From: Allolobophora icterica | Lineage: Eukaryota; Annelida; Clitellata; Crassiclitellata; Lumbricidae | NCBI GenBank assembly: GCA_963556255.1 | Contig: OY744614.1 | Location: forward strand, 33,375,332-33,439,331 | Length of the DNA stretch: 64,000 bases | Reading direction: 5' to 3' | Shown here: positions 1-50,038 of the stretch, in pieces | How positions within the stretch are numbered: the stretch's first letter is position 1 | Layout: the number at the start of each line of letters is the position of its first letter | Notes under the pieces: model-generated | What the model was told of the DNA's origin: nothing | Database searches by the model: none | What the model saw: only the letters and a program-made list of their open reading frames with translations | Made by a program: the position numbers and the translations under genes

Positions 1-189
1 ACCGGCATGATACCAGTTACTATATACAAATTACATTACAACAGGATCTAGCTCTCATGTTATGCAAAAAGTCAGTATTTCAATTTATACAAGTACAGAA
101 ATATTTGAAACACTAAAATTTAGTAGTTATAACACCAAAACGTAATCCATGTCACAGAAGTGAAAAAAGATATACAATCATTTTGTAAC

Positions 190-475
190 ACTTTTGAAGA
201 AGAGAAGAGCAGTCCCTTAAGCTAGCCCTGATGTAGCCATGGGTATGAAGTGTTAGTGACTTCATTTTCTTAGCCTCGGCTTACGATGATGGGTGGCCAG
301 TACTCTCCCTCGCCATCTCATCTTCCTAACAACACTGTAGGTCAGTGTACCCATTACAGCCGAGTTGGCTAGGGGTGCAGATGAAGCAGAAATCCTGAAC
401 CAAATTTCTGCACTGGTGGGGATTTGAACCCTTGACAGTCCGGCCTGCTAACCACTACACCATCGAGCACTTTTG
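190..475 (-). repeat. tRNA-derived SINE, family 3, copy 1
   Basis: Reverse complement carries a Pol III A box within GATGGTGTAGTGGTTAGC and a B box GGTTCAAATCC near 420-430, as in a tRNA head. The rest matches the copy at 2,000-2,315. It lies in an RNF213 intron. Confidence 0.75.
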
Positions 476-664
476 AAGTGTTGTAAAATCTAACTGTAAC
501 ATAGAGATTGAACAGCTTCAGGTCCGCAAATGCAGAAAAAGGTTCCGCAACATAGCCATAAAATGTGTTCATTAAGTTTGACATTAAGTCAAAATAAACA
601 AATGTGAAAGAAACAAAATGTGAAGCTAAAATAAGTCACTGATCTGAACTGCACTCAATCTCAC

Positions 665-39027
<38,363 letters not shown>

Positions 39028-39390
39028 ATCACCCCTACAAAAGTTGCATAAGAAACCATGCACTTGTTACCAGCTAATTTACTTAATTATAATATTATTA
39101 CGATAAAATAATAAACAATAATCACTTTCAATCTTGGGCAATTTGGCTTAAAATTTGGAAACAAAATTAAGTATGCAACAATCAAAATATGTTAATTTAT
39201 GAGCTACAAATTTACACTCAAGTAAATCTCATGTAATCTAATATCAGGCAATGCAACCCAATGCAGAGCACTGAAGGCATTTACACTTCTGCTTTCCCTC
39301 CTGACGCTTTTGTTTAGCCACTACTCTCGTAAAAGAATCGACACCAAATGATCAACAACTGCATTAACAAATAAGTTTATAATAACACGC

Positions 39391-39690
39391 CATCTTCATG
39401 TGGTACCCCGTTGGGAACAAAGTACCTTAATCCACAATGCCCACCACACCATCTTCATAACATGTTCCATGCTGCGGTTTGTCAGTGTGTGTTTACTTTA
39501 TAAACAATAAATGAATAAAATCATCTTCATGTGGTACCCCTGTTGGGAACAAAGTACCTTAACACACAATACCCACCACAACATCTTGTTCCATGCTGCG
39601 GTTTATCAGCGTGTGTTTACTTTAAAAACAATAAACGAATATCATCATCTTCATGCGGTACCCCTGTTGGGAACAAAGTGTGTGGTGGAC
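39391..39690. repeat. Tandem repeat, about 125-131-bp unit, 2.3 copies
   Basis: CATCTTCATGTGGTACCCC…GGGAACAAAGT recurs at 39,391, 39,522 and 39,646 with the intervening GTTCCATGCTGCGGTTT conserved in two copies. It lies in the RNF213 5' intron. Confidence 0.9.
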
Positions 39691-39869
39691 GACCAAGTCC
39701 TTGTTGGTATATACGAGTGCCCAGAGGAGAAGAGCCTGGAGGCTGGATGATGGAACTCGTCAACGCTACGATATGGTGTCTCGAGAAAAACACAGAGAGG
39801 AAGGCAATGGGAAACCACCTCTCTACACATCTCGAGTACACAAATAACGAAGCCGCTTAAGAACTGTCA

Positions 39870-40035
39870 CACAGGGAAGAAAGGCGGGGAAGAGGAAAAG
39901 GGGAAGACAAAGACAGATGATGCTGGACCGAATTATGGAGGATGGATACAGCAGAGGAGGGTCAGCATCGGGAGGACCGGCAACGTTGGATGTTCGAACC
40001 TGCCCGAGGCAGAGAACCAGAAGAAGACGAATAAG
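39870..40035 (+). mobile_element. Non-LTR retrotransposon C-terminal remnant
   Basis: Reads RKRGRQRQMMLDRIMEDG and LDVRTCPRQRTRRRRIR across frames, like the basic tail of LINE reverse transcriptases. It resembles the minus-strand remnants at 56,595 and 58,800. Confidence 0.5.
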
Positions 40036-40039
40036 AATC

Positions 40040-42270
40040 CACAATAAACCTATAAAAACATCGGGAGAGTCATTAGCATGTGTCTGTAGCTCAGGCATCA
40101 GGGAACATATCACAGCCTGTAACCACAACCTGGGGATCCAGAGCCTGAGCTTATCTGGTCATAGCCTTGGTAATTGGTCAGTGCCGTTAGCATGACCTCT
40201 AACTGTCCAGCTAATCCAATCATGTGCCTTTCTGTCCATACTACATTGGAGTCTGATTTCTATGCCTAAACATGCCACATGCCATCAAAAAGAAACTTAC
40301 TCAAGGGTCTGAGTATGTGTTCGTTTATTTGAAGTTCTAAAATACAAAAAACACAAGTAAATAATCACAAATTTATGAAACAATAACAAACAATATAATA
40401 AAATATTATAATTTGTAAACAACAAATTTTCATTCAAGTGTGTCTAATCATGATAAAAAAGCAAGTACAATCAGGTTAAGCGACCAACTCTAATGAGGCT
40501 GCCAGACAAAATAATAACAAATCATTACATACTCATGAGAGTAAAATGCATTTCTCTCTTACACTTTAATACGTCAACTTTTGATGCGATTTAAATTTTT
40601 CAAAAAGCCTCTTACATCAACACTGCACACAACCAGTAACTACTTGTGGTATTTTCATCAATATGTGTTACTCTGCAGTGAAATTACAGCACTTGACTAA
40701 TATTGCATCTCTAAATTGAAACAACATGTAGTATATAATACACCTACAAGTGAAAAAGGGAAGTAAAATCATGTACAGCAAATCGACAGACAAACTAGTA
40801 AAGTCGACACATTAACCGAAGCTCAGATACAGAACACGGAAATCTAACCATTGTGAAAGCAAGCTGCCCAAAGCAGTAATTATACTTACAATCAGGCCTA
40901 CTGCATTGTTGTGTAAACTAACACTACAAATTAATGCTGCTGTCAAATGTGAATACCAAAGATCAACCAGTACACCGACTACTGATCCAGTTAAAGCAAT
41001 AAACTACTTAACATATAGGATTTCAAATCCAAATAAAGCTTCTGCTGTATAGTAATTCATTTCAAATTACAGAACTAAATTTAACTTGTAACCTGCTACA
41101 ATTGTCTATTAACGCGCTCAGCTTCTTGTATCAAAGTGCAAACGGTTATCTACCGAAAAGTACGCATGCTATGCCCAACTGCGCACAGAAAGCGCAAAGA
41201 CAGGGAACCACAAACATCCAAATTTCCATTTCGTCAGCGATAGAATTTGCATATCCCTAATCGTACCTCACGTCACTATGAAACAGGGAAGGAAGTGAAC
41301 GGTTACAAATATAACTCTCCTACTACCAACACTAACATCGGAGGGCGGCGTAACGAGTTGCTCATTTAGGCATTAAAGTTGATGAAACGCTACGAAACGC
41401 GAATGCTAACTCTGCAAGCAGATTAAATCGATACTTCGTTGACGAATTATCTATTCAAACTTACGAAAGCTGTAAACTTTAATGCTGAAGTTTTTCTATT
41501 TTGGGAAATAGTCGAATAAAAAGACTTTTGCTTTTGGTTTCCCAATTTTTTCTACGAAAGGTTGGTCTTAAAATAGACAGAGAGGTAAAAATGCATAGAT
41601 GGACATGCGAGACTCGCATCGCCTGCTGGGAAAAATTCTTGAAATAGGGGATTCTGTAAAAAAAATGGTGTTTTAAAAAGTAGAGAGAGAGTAGGCCTAA
41701 AAGAAGTCAGCTAATCACCATTCAGCCGTTACGGTAGTCTCCTTGACTTGGCATTTGATTTGCAATACAAGTGATTTTTACAAATGGGAGAAAAGGCACT
41801 GGTAGAAACATTGGAAAATAGATGCGCACGTTATCTTTTCTTTCTCGCAGCTGTTAGGCCTACACCTTTCACAAAGGAAGTCGTTGCTAATTTAACTATG
41901 CCTAATTACTCCGCTACAGCCGTTTCCGATGGTGCCAGATTAAACCTTGACAAAGGAGGGAGTTGACGCTAATCATCTTGTTATTATTATGACGCAGTAT
42001 AGTGTCGTTAAACAGAAACTAGCACTTGTAAACGATCTAGCAGCGTGTACAAATTGTGCATAATTGTGCAAATGTCTACGGTGATAGGTCTACCGTACGA
42101 ACAAAATTCGGTTGCCATATAGGACCAGTAAGAAACAGACGGAGAAGCCTTAATACGGCAGCTAGGTTGCATTCATATCGGAATAAAAGACTGCATCGAC
42201 TGCAGCGTTAATTTATTCATAACTATCTATCGAAACTGTATTATGCAAAACCACAAACGACAGTGAAACT
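40040..42270. other. RNF213 5' intron sequence without recognised features
   Basis: AT-rich sequence between the repeat cluster and the putative first exon. The plus-strand frame at 41,784-41,966 shows no family resemblance. I see no supported gene here. Confidence 0.5.
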
Positions 42271-42273
42271 TAC

Positions 42274-42480
42274 GCATTCGCAGCGTTTTTCCAAGGAGAC
42301 GCCATTCTTGCGGTCCTTTAAAAAACAACGCTCGCCAATTTCCAATTGTGTGACGCACCAGTGACGTCAAAGCAGAGCCGGCGCATCATATTTACCAATG
42401 AGATATACTATAAACATGATATTTACTACGTTTATATGACGTCATTGTCGCTTATGCTTCATCAATATTCATGACGTCTA
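42274..42480 (-). promoter_or_regulatory. Putative RNF213 promoter and non-coding first exon
   Basis: Exon 1 of the coding region opens with an AG acceptor and only seven untranslated bases before the ATG, so a 5' UTR exon must lie upstream. A good donor (AATGC then GTAAGT) sits at 42,274/42,273 on the minus strand. Just upstream is a CpG-containing stretch with an ATTGG (inverted CCAAT) motif near 42,340. Beyond it are bZIP/CRE sites: TGACGTCA at 42,362-42,369, TGACGTCA at 42,437-42,444 and TGACGTCT at 42,472-42,479. The transcription start would be roughly 42,300-42,340. This assignment is inferred from position and motifs, with no transcript evidence. Confidence 0.45.
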
Positions 42481-42529
42481 TAATACTGTATAATATTTTA
42501 AGCTCTGTATTTCTTCAGCGCCATAACTT

Positions 42530-42730
42530 ATAATAATTATATTCTTTATTATTTCAAACCGACAGACGCAGTAAGATTATATTGAAACATGAAAGTACAA
42601 TCAATATCTTTATTAAACACACGGTTTGGCACCCATGCCGCCCTAAAGGGGGGTTACGGGAGTCGATCCGCGTACTTTATGCTCTCCTGGCCACGAGTGT
42701 TACCACTACTCTATCCACCCCCCCCCCCAT
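42530..42730 (-). repeat. tRNA-derived SINE, family 2
   Basis: Matches 30,112-30,337 and 50,625-50,845, ending in a C-rich run (42,717-42,728). It lies about 250 bases upstream of the putative RNF213 start. Confidence 0.82.
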
Positions 42731-42801
42731 CCCCAACTAGAAACTAATTCGCGCGGGTAAAGCGTCGGTGTTTCGTCTAATGATAGACAGTAGGCCTACA
42801 T

Positions 42802-43255
42802 CAGGCCCGCCGAGAGGGGACAGGGGGGCAAATGCTCAGGGGTCCCGCGACTTTTTAGGGGCCGGGCCGGGCCCGCAATCGACTTATGAAAAATATTATA
42901 ATCAGTTATACAAAGTTTATGATTTATGCCTTTTAAAATATATTATCTGACGCTTAACTACAATCAGTTTAAACTTCAAGCATCTGAATAAAATCATAGT
43001 TGTAAATATATATAATTTTTTATATAAATATAATATCGCACGGTCGTACACGCACTTTAATTATTTCAATTTGTGTTTTTTTCGTACGACCCTACGATAT
43101 TATATTTATATAAAGCCTAAAGATAGTTTAGAGGCCCGGCCGTAACTGCTCTGCCAAGGAGCCCGTGACTGTTCTGCCTAGGGGCCCGCGACTGGGCTGC
43201 CTAGGGGCCCGTGGCTGCTCTGCCTAGGGGCCCGGAATTTCTGTCGGCGACCCTG
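42802..43255. mobile_element. hAT-like element, 454 bp, 8-bp target duplication, GC-rich interior
   Basis: GCCTACAT is duplicated exactly (42,794-42,801 and 43,256-43,263). Ends CAGGCCCGCCGAGAG and CTGTCGGCGACCCTG are inverted with three mismatches in 15. Inside are two 30-bp inverted arms (43,020-43,049 and 43,085-43,114, about 27/30) and four copies of a CTGCCTAGGGGCCCG unit (43,150-43,233). Confidence 0.82.
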
Positions 43256-43344
43256 GCCTACATAGAGAATTAAGGAGCTTGCTTCAATAGATCTGACAAG
43301 CGGATATATAAACAACACAGGTGTATCTTTATTACAGTTCGGAC

Positions 43345-43555
43345 AAGAGAGAGGGGAGGGATAAAGTAATGGTAACACTCATGGGCAGGAGAGCAGCAGT
43401 ACGCGGTTCGATTCCCGCAACCCCTCGGGCGGGCGCCTTTTATGGCTGCCACCACGTGTTTAGTTAAGATATTGATAATTGTACTGTCATGTCTCAATGT
43501 AATCTTACTGCGTTTGTCGGTTTGAATTAATAAAGAAAAAGATTATTATTATTAA
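43345..43555 (+). repeat. tRNA-derived SINE, family 2
   Basis: GAGGGATAAAGTAATGGTAACACTC head, consensus B box GGTTCGATTCCCG near 43,405, body GTGTTTAGTTAAGATATTGATAATTG and an ATT tail. Confidence 0.82.
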
Positions 43556-44363
43556 GAAGCTATAGATAGGTAGTCAGGCCTACTTAATTGTTAGAGCGTT
43601 GCACACGAGTAGGCCTATTTGTCTATCTTGAGAAGAACGATCGAACTGTTTAACCTGACTTAATTCAGACAGAAAATTTGTATCAGTTTGCTTCTAATTG
43701 TTAACCTTGCCTTAGCCGTGTAAAACTTGACTTTATGTATAGCCTGGTGTTGCAAATTTTCTGTACTTAATTGCAGTGTTTAATCTATAGTTCCCCTCTT
43801 CTGGGAGGGGAAACAAGGTTTCTGGGAGCAAAGAATTTACACAAGATTTTTTCTTCCATCTTGAAAAAGTTTCTGCCTTTTCCTAATTTCATCTTCCAAA
43901 AAGTTGATGACTTTTCTTTTTAGTCCTTCATCCGATTTGTAACTTTTTATAAACAGCAATTACTCTCTCACAAAGGTTGATGACCTTTTTCGGAATTCAT
44001 CTCTCTGGGGGGGGGTGGGAACCATGTATCCACATGTATCGTGGGGGGCGAATTTTCCTCCCCTAAGGGTCTCTACATTGTGATATTGCTGGCCGCTGGG
44101 GGAAACATAAATGCTGGGGGGACATTTCCCCCCCCCCAAAGACGTCTAGATTACTCACTGACTTAATTGCAACGTATTCGCACATTAGATAATTTATGTG
44201 AAGTTAGACAGCTGATCTGCTCATTACTCCATACATGTATTTCAGTATATTCAATTATTGTGAGCTGATTTTCAACCGGCGTTGCTGAAAAATTGTATGA
44301 GTAAGTCTTATATTGTATTAAAGAATTAAACATACGCACGATATAGTAGGCCTATAATATATA

Positions 44364-44602
44364 GGGGCGTGGTGGCTCAGTTGTAAGTTCGGCGCCTTGT
44401 GACCGGAGGGTTGCAGGTTCGAATCCCACTCTAGCCGCTGCGTACGGACCTTGGGCAAGTCCTTCACTCGCAATTGCCCATGGCGCTTCGGCGTGAAAAT
44501 TCCGGCACAGTATCAAATGCTGTAGTCGGGAGCCCCTCTGAGTAGTAGTTGACTTCGAGAGGCGCTATAGAAATATCCGAATAAATAAAAAAAATAAATA
44601 AC
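44364..44602 (+). repeat. tRNA-derived SINE, family 1
   Basis: GGGGCGTGGTGGCTCAGTTG head, B box GGTTCGAATCC near 44,418, tail hairpin at 44,530-44,570 and an A-rich AAATAAAT end. Confidence 0.88.
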
Positions 44603-45379
44603 TTTTTGTAGCATACAACAGGACGCTGGCGGCGATCTTGTTTGACAGGTGGGGGTGCACGGAACACTTTTGAACGGATCTGGTAAGAAGAGGTGAAAAC
44701 ATTTTTTTCGTGCATTCGTATCAGAGTGCGTATTGAGTGCAGACAAAATTTGCTGACACTTTTTGGTGTTTCTTCAAAATTTGGGGGCTCTATGGCGTGT
44801 CCCCACACTGTTAAATAAAGGTGGGGGTCTTGTCCCCCTCGACCCTCGGATCGCCGCCCATGTAACAGAATACAACACAACCACAGGAATAGGCTGCGAC
44901 AGAATACATTTACCCTTCGAAAAATGCGTTGATCACTTTTACTGACCGGTAATAGATAGGCTTAGATGTAGAACTCAAAGGACGCAAGTTGGTAATTCAC
45001 GGACGGTAACCCAGTTCGATTTGTCTTAACTTCACCGCGTCTGCATGCAAGCCTCATATTGACAAAACCGAAAATATCATGTATTGCTTTGCTACATGTC
45101 ACAACAGCCGCAGCTTTATATCGCACAGCATTCTGCAGCCAATTCTTAAGCAACTGCTTTTAGCAGTTATTCCACTTGAAAGACAGAATTTTTGTCTTAT
45201 ACCTTTAGAAGAAATCAATCCTTTTCAGTTCATTCCGCGTCATTGTATAAAAATGCTTCTGTCTGATAGGCCTATGGACATGTACGTAGGTCTACTATAG
45301 GCCTATTGTAATTGTATATTCGTAGCAACGTTGTTGGTCTTGCCACTTGTATCAGCTGGTGTCCATTTTCACTGCAGTC

Positions 45380-45773
45380 TCACACGTGCAGAAGAGGCAA
45401 TTTTGAGCAGCTGCTGCGGTGTCCGATTCGAAGGTTGGCGTCTGCAGCTGGAAAACCAGAGAAGTCGAACCAGAGTGGTCGGCACCGTATAACCAATATC
45501 TGGAATGGCTTTCCGTCGGCTGTCTGGTACTCAGACGACGTCTCCAGCTCTGCTGGAATGACGCGCGTGACCGGGCTTCGCGGACTGAGCAGCATGAAAT
45601 TAGGCGGAAAAGAGACCGTGACTCGATGAACGTTCTTCGACGGGCCCGGTCCTTTCGGCTTAAAGGCCAGATGAAGGTTAACGCCATTCTTACGGTCATC
45701 AGGTCTAGTCTTACCGTCATTAGGTCTATTCTTACCGTTACTAGGCCTATCCTTACCCCCTCTGTAGTTCAGG
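45380..45773 (-). CDS. Unrecognised Ser/Thr-rich protein, exon 2 (C-terminus)
   Basis: A 75-base intron (45,774-45,848, GTAAAA…CCGTCAG) joins exon 1 in phase to a 131-codon frame ending in TGA. It starts SLNYRGGKDRPSNGKNRP, four degenerate 7-residue units of G-K-x-R-P-x-D/N encoded by a 21-bp tandem repeat. A compact-looking tail follows with HRVTVSFPPNFMLLSP, KPFQILVIRCRPLWFDFSG and SKLPLLHV. Total product is about 538 residues. Overlapping frames at 45,352-45,720 (minus) and 45,419-45,898 (plus) look like shadows. I do not recognise the family. Confidence 0.55.
45672..45760 (-). repeat. 21-bp tandem repeat inside the orphan gene's exon 2
   Basis: Plus-strand units CTTACCGTCATTAGGTCTATT repeat about four times with substitutions. 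On the coding strand each unit gives seven residues of the form G-K-x-R-P-x-D/N, so the repeat keeps the frame. Confidence 0.85.
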
Positions 45774-45848
45774 CTGACGGAGAAGACTTCTTGTGTTGCT
45801 TCTTGAAGAAATTATCTTCCGTTTTTTCCAGTTCAACTGTTCTTTTAC

Positions 45849-47071
45849 CTGGTTTGCCCCAGCCAACGACCCATTCTCTCCTTCTCTGTACTTTCTGACC
45901 ATCCGTCGAAAGACCATGCAGCGGGTGTGGAACCTCGACTTCTCCAGACCTTGTTTACGGATGCGGTGCTCCGCTTGGTGTCGACAACTGCGCGACTTTT
46001 TGCAGTCACTCCTTTAGCCGCTCGATCAACCGAGGCACTGCGAGTAGTAGAGACCTGCAGAAGGGTCTCTAACGCAGTACTCTTTCTGCTTCCAACAGGT
46101 GTCGGTCTATCAACGGAAACGCTGCGGCGACTGCATGCGGCCGATGTTTGTGTAGAAGCGTCTCTAACAGGTGTCCGTCTATGGACAGATGGATGTCTAC
46201 TACCTGTTGTTGAGGCTTGACTTTTGTTTTCCGCAAAACCGCAGGAGTTGCACAACAGCGCCCTCTTGCTATCGTTTCTGCCACGTTTTTCGTCTTGTAT
46301 TCGTTGAGCGCTTTTGGAAAATGTGGCGGACGACAGCCTCAAGGGTGGAGGTCTGTTGGGCACGCGAAAAATATTAAGGTCTTTAGAAGCTGCGGGGTTG
46401 GCACTGGCTTCTGATTGGCTTTTAACGACTGATTTTTTTGCTATGACGCAAGTTTTGGATGTGTCAGGCTTTGCGGAACGGATGAGTTTTACACGGTCTG
46501 ATATGCCTGCTTTGTCACTAGCAGCGGAGTTGGTAGGTCTGTTTGAGTTCACAGTGATCTTTAGACTTTCAGACTTGACGCTATCGGAGAAACCTCGGTG
46601 GTCGGATTTATGGCTGCCGGAAAAGCTCGGAACTTCAGACTTGCTACTGGTGTCGCAAGTGCTTGGATGGTTAGAAATGCCGACATCATAGATACTGGGG
46701 TTGATGGAGTTACCGCTTTTAGACTTCGTCGAGCTGGTAGAGAGGATTTTGGACATGGCTGCAATTTCAGACACTACCAACAAGTCGCCAGAGGTTGAAA
46801 TGCTGGCAGATGCGTTAGACGTAACCAAGTTGTCAGCATCGGCAGAGGTACTGCTGTTGAAACCGACGTGAGTGATGACCGGTTTGGCAGAGGTTAGAGA
46901 TGTTGAGTTCGGCGAGCCGTCAAACTTCCGGCCGATATTTGACCTAATGCTTACGTTCGCAGACCTGTCGACACCTGCGCTCCACATCATCTCACCTGTA
47001 CGGCTCCTGGCATCACTAGATGTCAATTTCCTGGAACATTTTTGTATAGCATCATCGTTTTGTTGACACAT
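45849..47071 (-). CDS. Unrecognised Ser/Thr-rich protein, exon 1
   Basis: An open frame of 407 codons plus two bases starts at ATG 47,071-47,069 and ends at donor AG-GTAAAA. The product is about one fifth Ser, with many Thr, Lys and Arg. It has near-repeats such as SVHRRTPV, SVSVDRPTPV and SASVDRAAKG, and a single CNSC pair (LLCNSCGF). No domain is recognisable, and Ser/Arg-rich disorder suggests a phosphorylated or nuclear protein, which is a guess. In-frame stops occur immediately after the donor, while the downstream exon resumes the same frame. Further 5' exons cannot be excluded. Confidence 0.6.
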
Positions 47072-47079
47072 CAATACAT

Positions 47080-49488
47080 TATCATATTGATCTTACTGCT
47101 TATCCTGTTTAATCAAGACTCCATCTCATTATTGTCTACACAAATCTCTGCCGTTCGAAGAGGTACAAGAACACACTTGCTTGAAGTGAATAATTGGCGA
47201 CTGCCTTTCTAATCGTTTACTTCAACATTGCAGTTACAATAAAACCAGAATTACCATGTCCCGAAACTTACAGACTTCATACATGCAGAATGTTGACTTC
47301 AATTTAGATTTTAAGTTCGAACTGAAAAGTTTGTTCGAATGCAGAACTTGAGAGTTGAATTAAGAATTTGAATTGAATATAAAAAATAAGGTATGCATTT
47401 TGAATTTCAATATGAATAACAAGTTATCCTTAACAAGTGAATTGAACACAAACTTGAGGCTAACACAATAGTTAAATAGAAACCAGACTTTCGCGTTGAA
47501 TACGCAAGATGAAGGAGTGTGACAAGTAGTAGTCGAGGCTATCTCTGAAAAGAATAGGCCTATGTTAACCATACGTCGAACGTCAAACGAGTCGTCAGAA
47601 AGTTGTTCATTGAATCACGTGAATTTTACTCTATTTCACATACTGCATAGGCGAGTACCAATAGTTAACAGTTCACCTGCGAACAGCTATGACTTCTAGG
47701 AACTTAAACACGTTTCAGAAAAATCGACTGAATTTCACTGTTTTATAGCTTTTCTTTCGCAATTGAGGAACACACCACACTCTGACCGATTTTACCGCAC
47801 TAATAGAAGCTGTTCTCAATTCGAAGGTGTGTCATTTGATTCATAAATCGATTCCGAGCCAAATAGTGGCACCAGCCCATGACGAAACCTAGTGCGCTTT
47901 TATAGAGCTGTATCTCTACATTTTCTCACCGTGTATGTATTACCTGGGCTTTTATATATAGAGAGCAGTTGTTAAGGCCTTTGATAAGCAGCGCGCATAT
48001 GGCTGTCCTTAATAAGAGATTTAAACAGGTGCGTCTTGACAAACGACGAGAAGGTTATTATGTTACTTGGGCCGAGTTAACAAGAATAGTGCGAATGTTA
48101 TAACCAGGGCTGTAGTCGAGGGTATACGCGGGTAAACAGCGTGTACTCACCTCTTTACACCGTATACTCACCTCACAAAATATTTGTACTCGCCTCTAAT
48201 TTGTTTCGGAAAACTACCCGGTAGCGTGTACTGGTTATAATCCGTTTGCGATAGGAATTCAATAACTCGTGGCGTTGACAGAGGGTAAATTCTATCTGGA
48301 AAAATGTAAAATGATTTCCATAATTTAGGACTGAACTTTACCTTCAGCACGATGGCTAATAAGCTTACTTGTGGAATTTTTATGCCGTCTCTTTAATGAT
48401 TAATTATAATTAACGTGTCATTCGTAACAACAACCCAGGTTGGAACTATGGTAGGCCTATATCTTGTGTTAAAAGAGCAATTATTATTCTTATTCGAGTT
48501 TTCTTAAACTTTTCCAGCAACGGCATCAAGTCAGATCTGATCAAAACAGATTAGATAAGATTGAAGTTGATCACATGAGATCAGATCGCAACATATTTGA
48601 TTAGATTAAAGGTCTAAACGTATCAGACTCATCATTATAAAGAAGATATTACCACAATGGTGTCTAATATTATTATCTGCTAAGAACAACCAATATGTAA
48701 TAAGTACACCGTAAGTTCAAATGACACCCAGTTGGCGACATGTGCATATACTGCTTTTTAGATCAAGACAACGCTCAGAATTGTCATTGTAAAATTTCTT
48801 AGTTCATGTGCAAAATGTTTCAACAGCCTCTCTTAACGTAACGAGATCATAAGTGATGAGCGTCGTTGCCAAAACGATTAACAATACGGTCGTTCTCTGA
48901 CATACAAAAGAACTATACGTTAATTTCCTTAAGTAGCGCCTATATATAATCATTATTACACTTATGCTGAATGATGCAAAGACCTAGCCATAATGCTATA
49001 TCTAACTACCTAGAACTTGATGTCTCAAGGGAGAGTAGGAATCGAATCCCTATGGTAGCAGCGCTTTGACCGTCCAGATACCAGACGGTCGAGCCTCGGG
49101 CCAGTTAATCCTTTCTCGACTCCTGCCTTAAGCAATCTGGTCGCAACCTATCATTATCGAACGTCTTCCGTAAATAAAGCGTGAAGGACTAATCGGTGAT
49201 TTTTACCTGCGGTTGATTCACATTATCATCGACGGTAACGTTAGTCATTCAACCATGGCCTTGAATCTTTATTCGGTAATTGCCTTTGTAGACACATTGT
49301 CATCTATGACCATCAGCCTCCGAAATTACTTTTGTGCCCTAAGCCACGCCTTAAACGAAAGACCTTGTCGCCAATCCGTTTTCAAGCGTTAACTAAGACA
49401 TCTGTTGTGCCTGCGTTTGCGGCACAAACCCTTATATTGCTCGAGTTTTTCAATATATATAATTATATTCGTTTATTATATATATTTT

Positions 49489-49546
<58 letters not shown>

Positions 49547-49900
49547 GTTTATTATAAAATAAATCAACGAAGGATGACACACCGCATCACAGCTTACAAC
49601 AGTCTAAACTTCTAAAGCGATAATAATAACAATAATGATGATACCCCGGTAATAATCTTCTGTTCCTGTCTGAAAGCTTTGATGTCTAGCCATGTTACGT
49701 GTACATTAGAAATGATTAGATTATATCTTGTCGAATTATTATGGCCTACTTGTTAACGGGTTGATAGATTTCAAGCATAACAACACGCTTAATAAAACTA
49801 AAGACAATAGTCAGCAGTTGATTGCAACAGGTGTGTCATATCCTACTTACGAAATCGTATTCCGCAAGCATACGCCATTTTAATTAATTTATAATTATCA
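47080..49900. other. Intergenic stretch upstream of the orphan gene
   Basis: AT-rich sequence with several AGGCCTAT words, an (AT)n tract at about 49,485-49,545 and no supported coding frame. Any promoter of the orphan gene should be near 47,100-47,600, but no clear TATA box stands out. Confidence 0.5.
49485..49545. repeat. (AT)n microsatellite
   Basis: About 60 bases of uninterrupted AT, preceded by a shorter ATATAT copy; both are flanked by TTCGTTTATTATA words, suggesting a small local duplication. Confidence 0.95.
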
Positions 49901-49914
49901 TAGACATGGGCGTC

Positions 49915-50038
49915 CATAGGAATTTTTCTGGGAGGTAAAACGACGTTTTTTCATAGAATAGCTGTCGTGAACACAGAAAACGAGACAATTTTCAAAATCC
50001 AGGGGCAAATGTACCCCTTACCCCTAAGGACGCCCATG
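49915..50038. mobile_element. 124-bp hAT-like MITE, exact 8-bp target duplication
   Basis: Ends CATGGGCGTCC and GGACGCCCATG are perfect 11-bp inverted repeats. ATCATAGA is duplicated at 49,907-49,914 and 50,039-50,046. Too short to code. Confidence 0.82.

Noticed and set aside
369..584. Minus-strand frame with EPFSAFADLKLFN as a possible next RNF213 exon
   Set aside because: It weakly recalls a vertebrate segment, but no acceptor of the required phase precedes it and part of it lies in the SINE.
41784..41966. 60-residue plus-strand frame near the RNF213 5' intron
   Set aside because: Short, no similarity and no splice context; chance frame.
44637..44870. Possible short element with GGCGGCGATC and GATCGCCGCC ends
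   Set aside because: The 10-bp ends are inverted, but I found no convincing target duplication next to them.
45352..45898. Alternative frames on both strands over the orphan gene's exon 2
   Set aside because: Their composition is Arg/Ser-rich and irregular, and neither connects in phase with the 407-codon exon.
46314..46691. 125-residue plus-strand frame
   Set aside because: Shadow of the minus-strand orphan exon 1, which is longer and ends in a proper donor.
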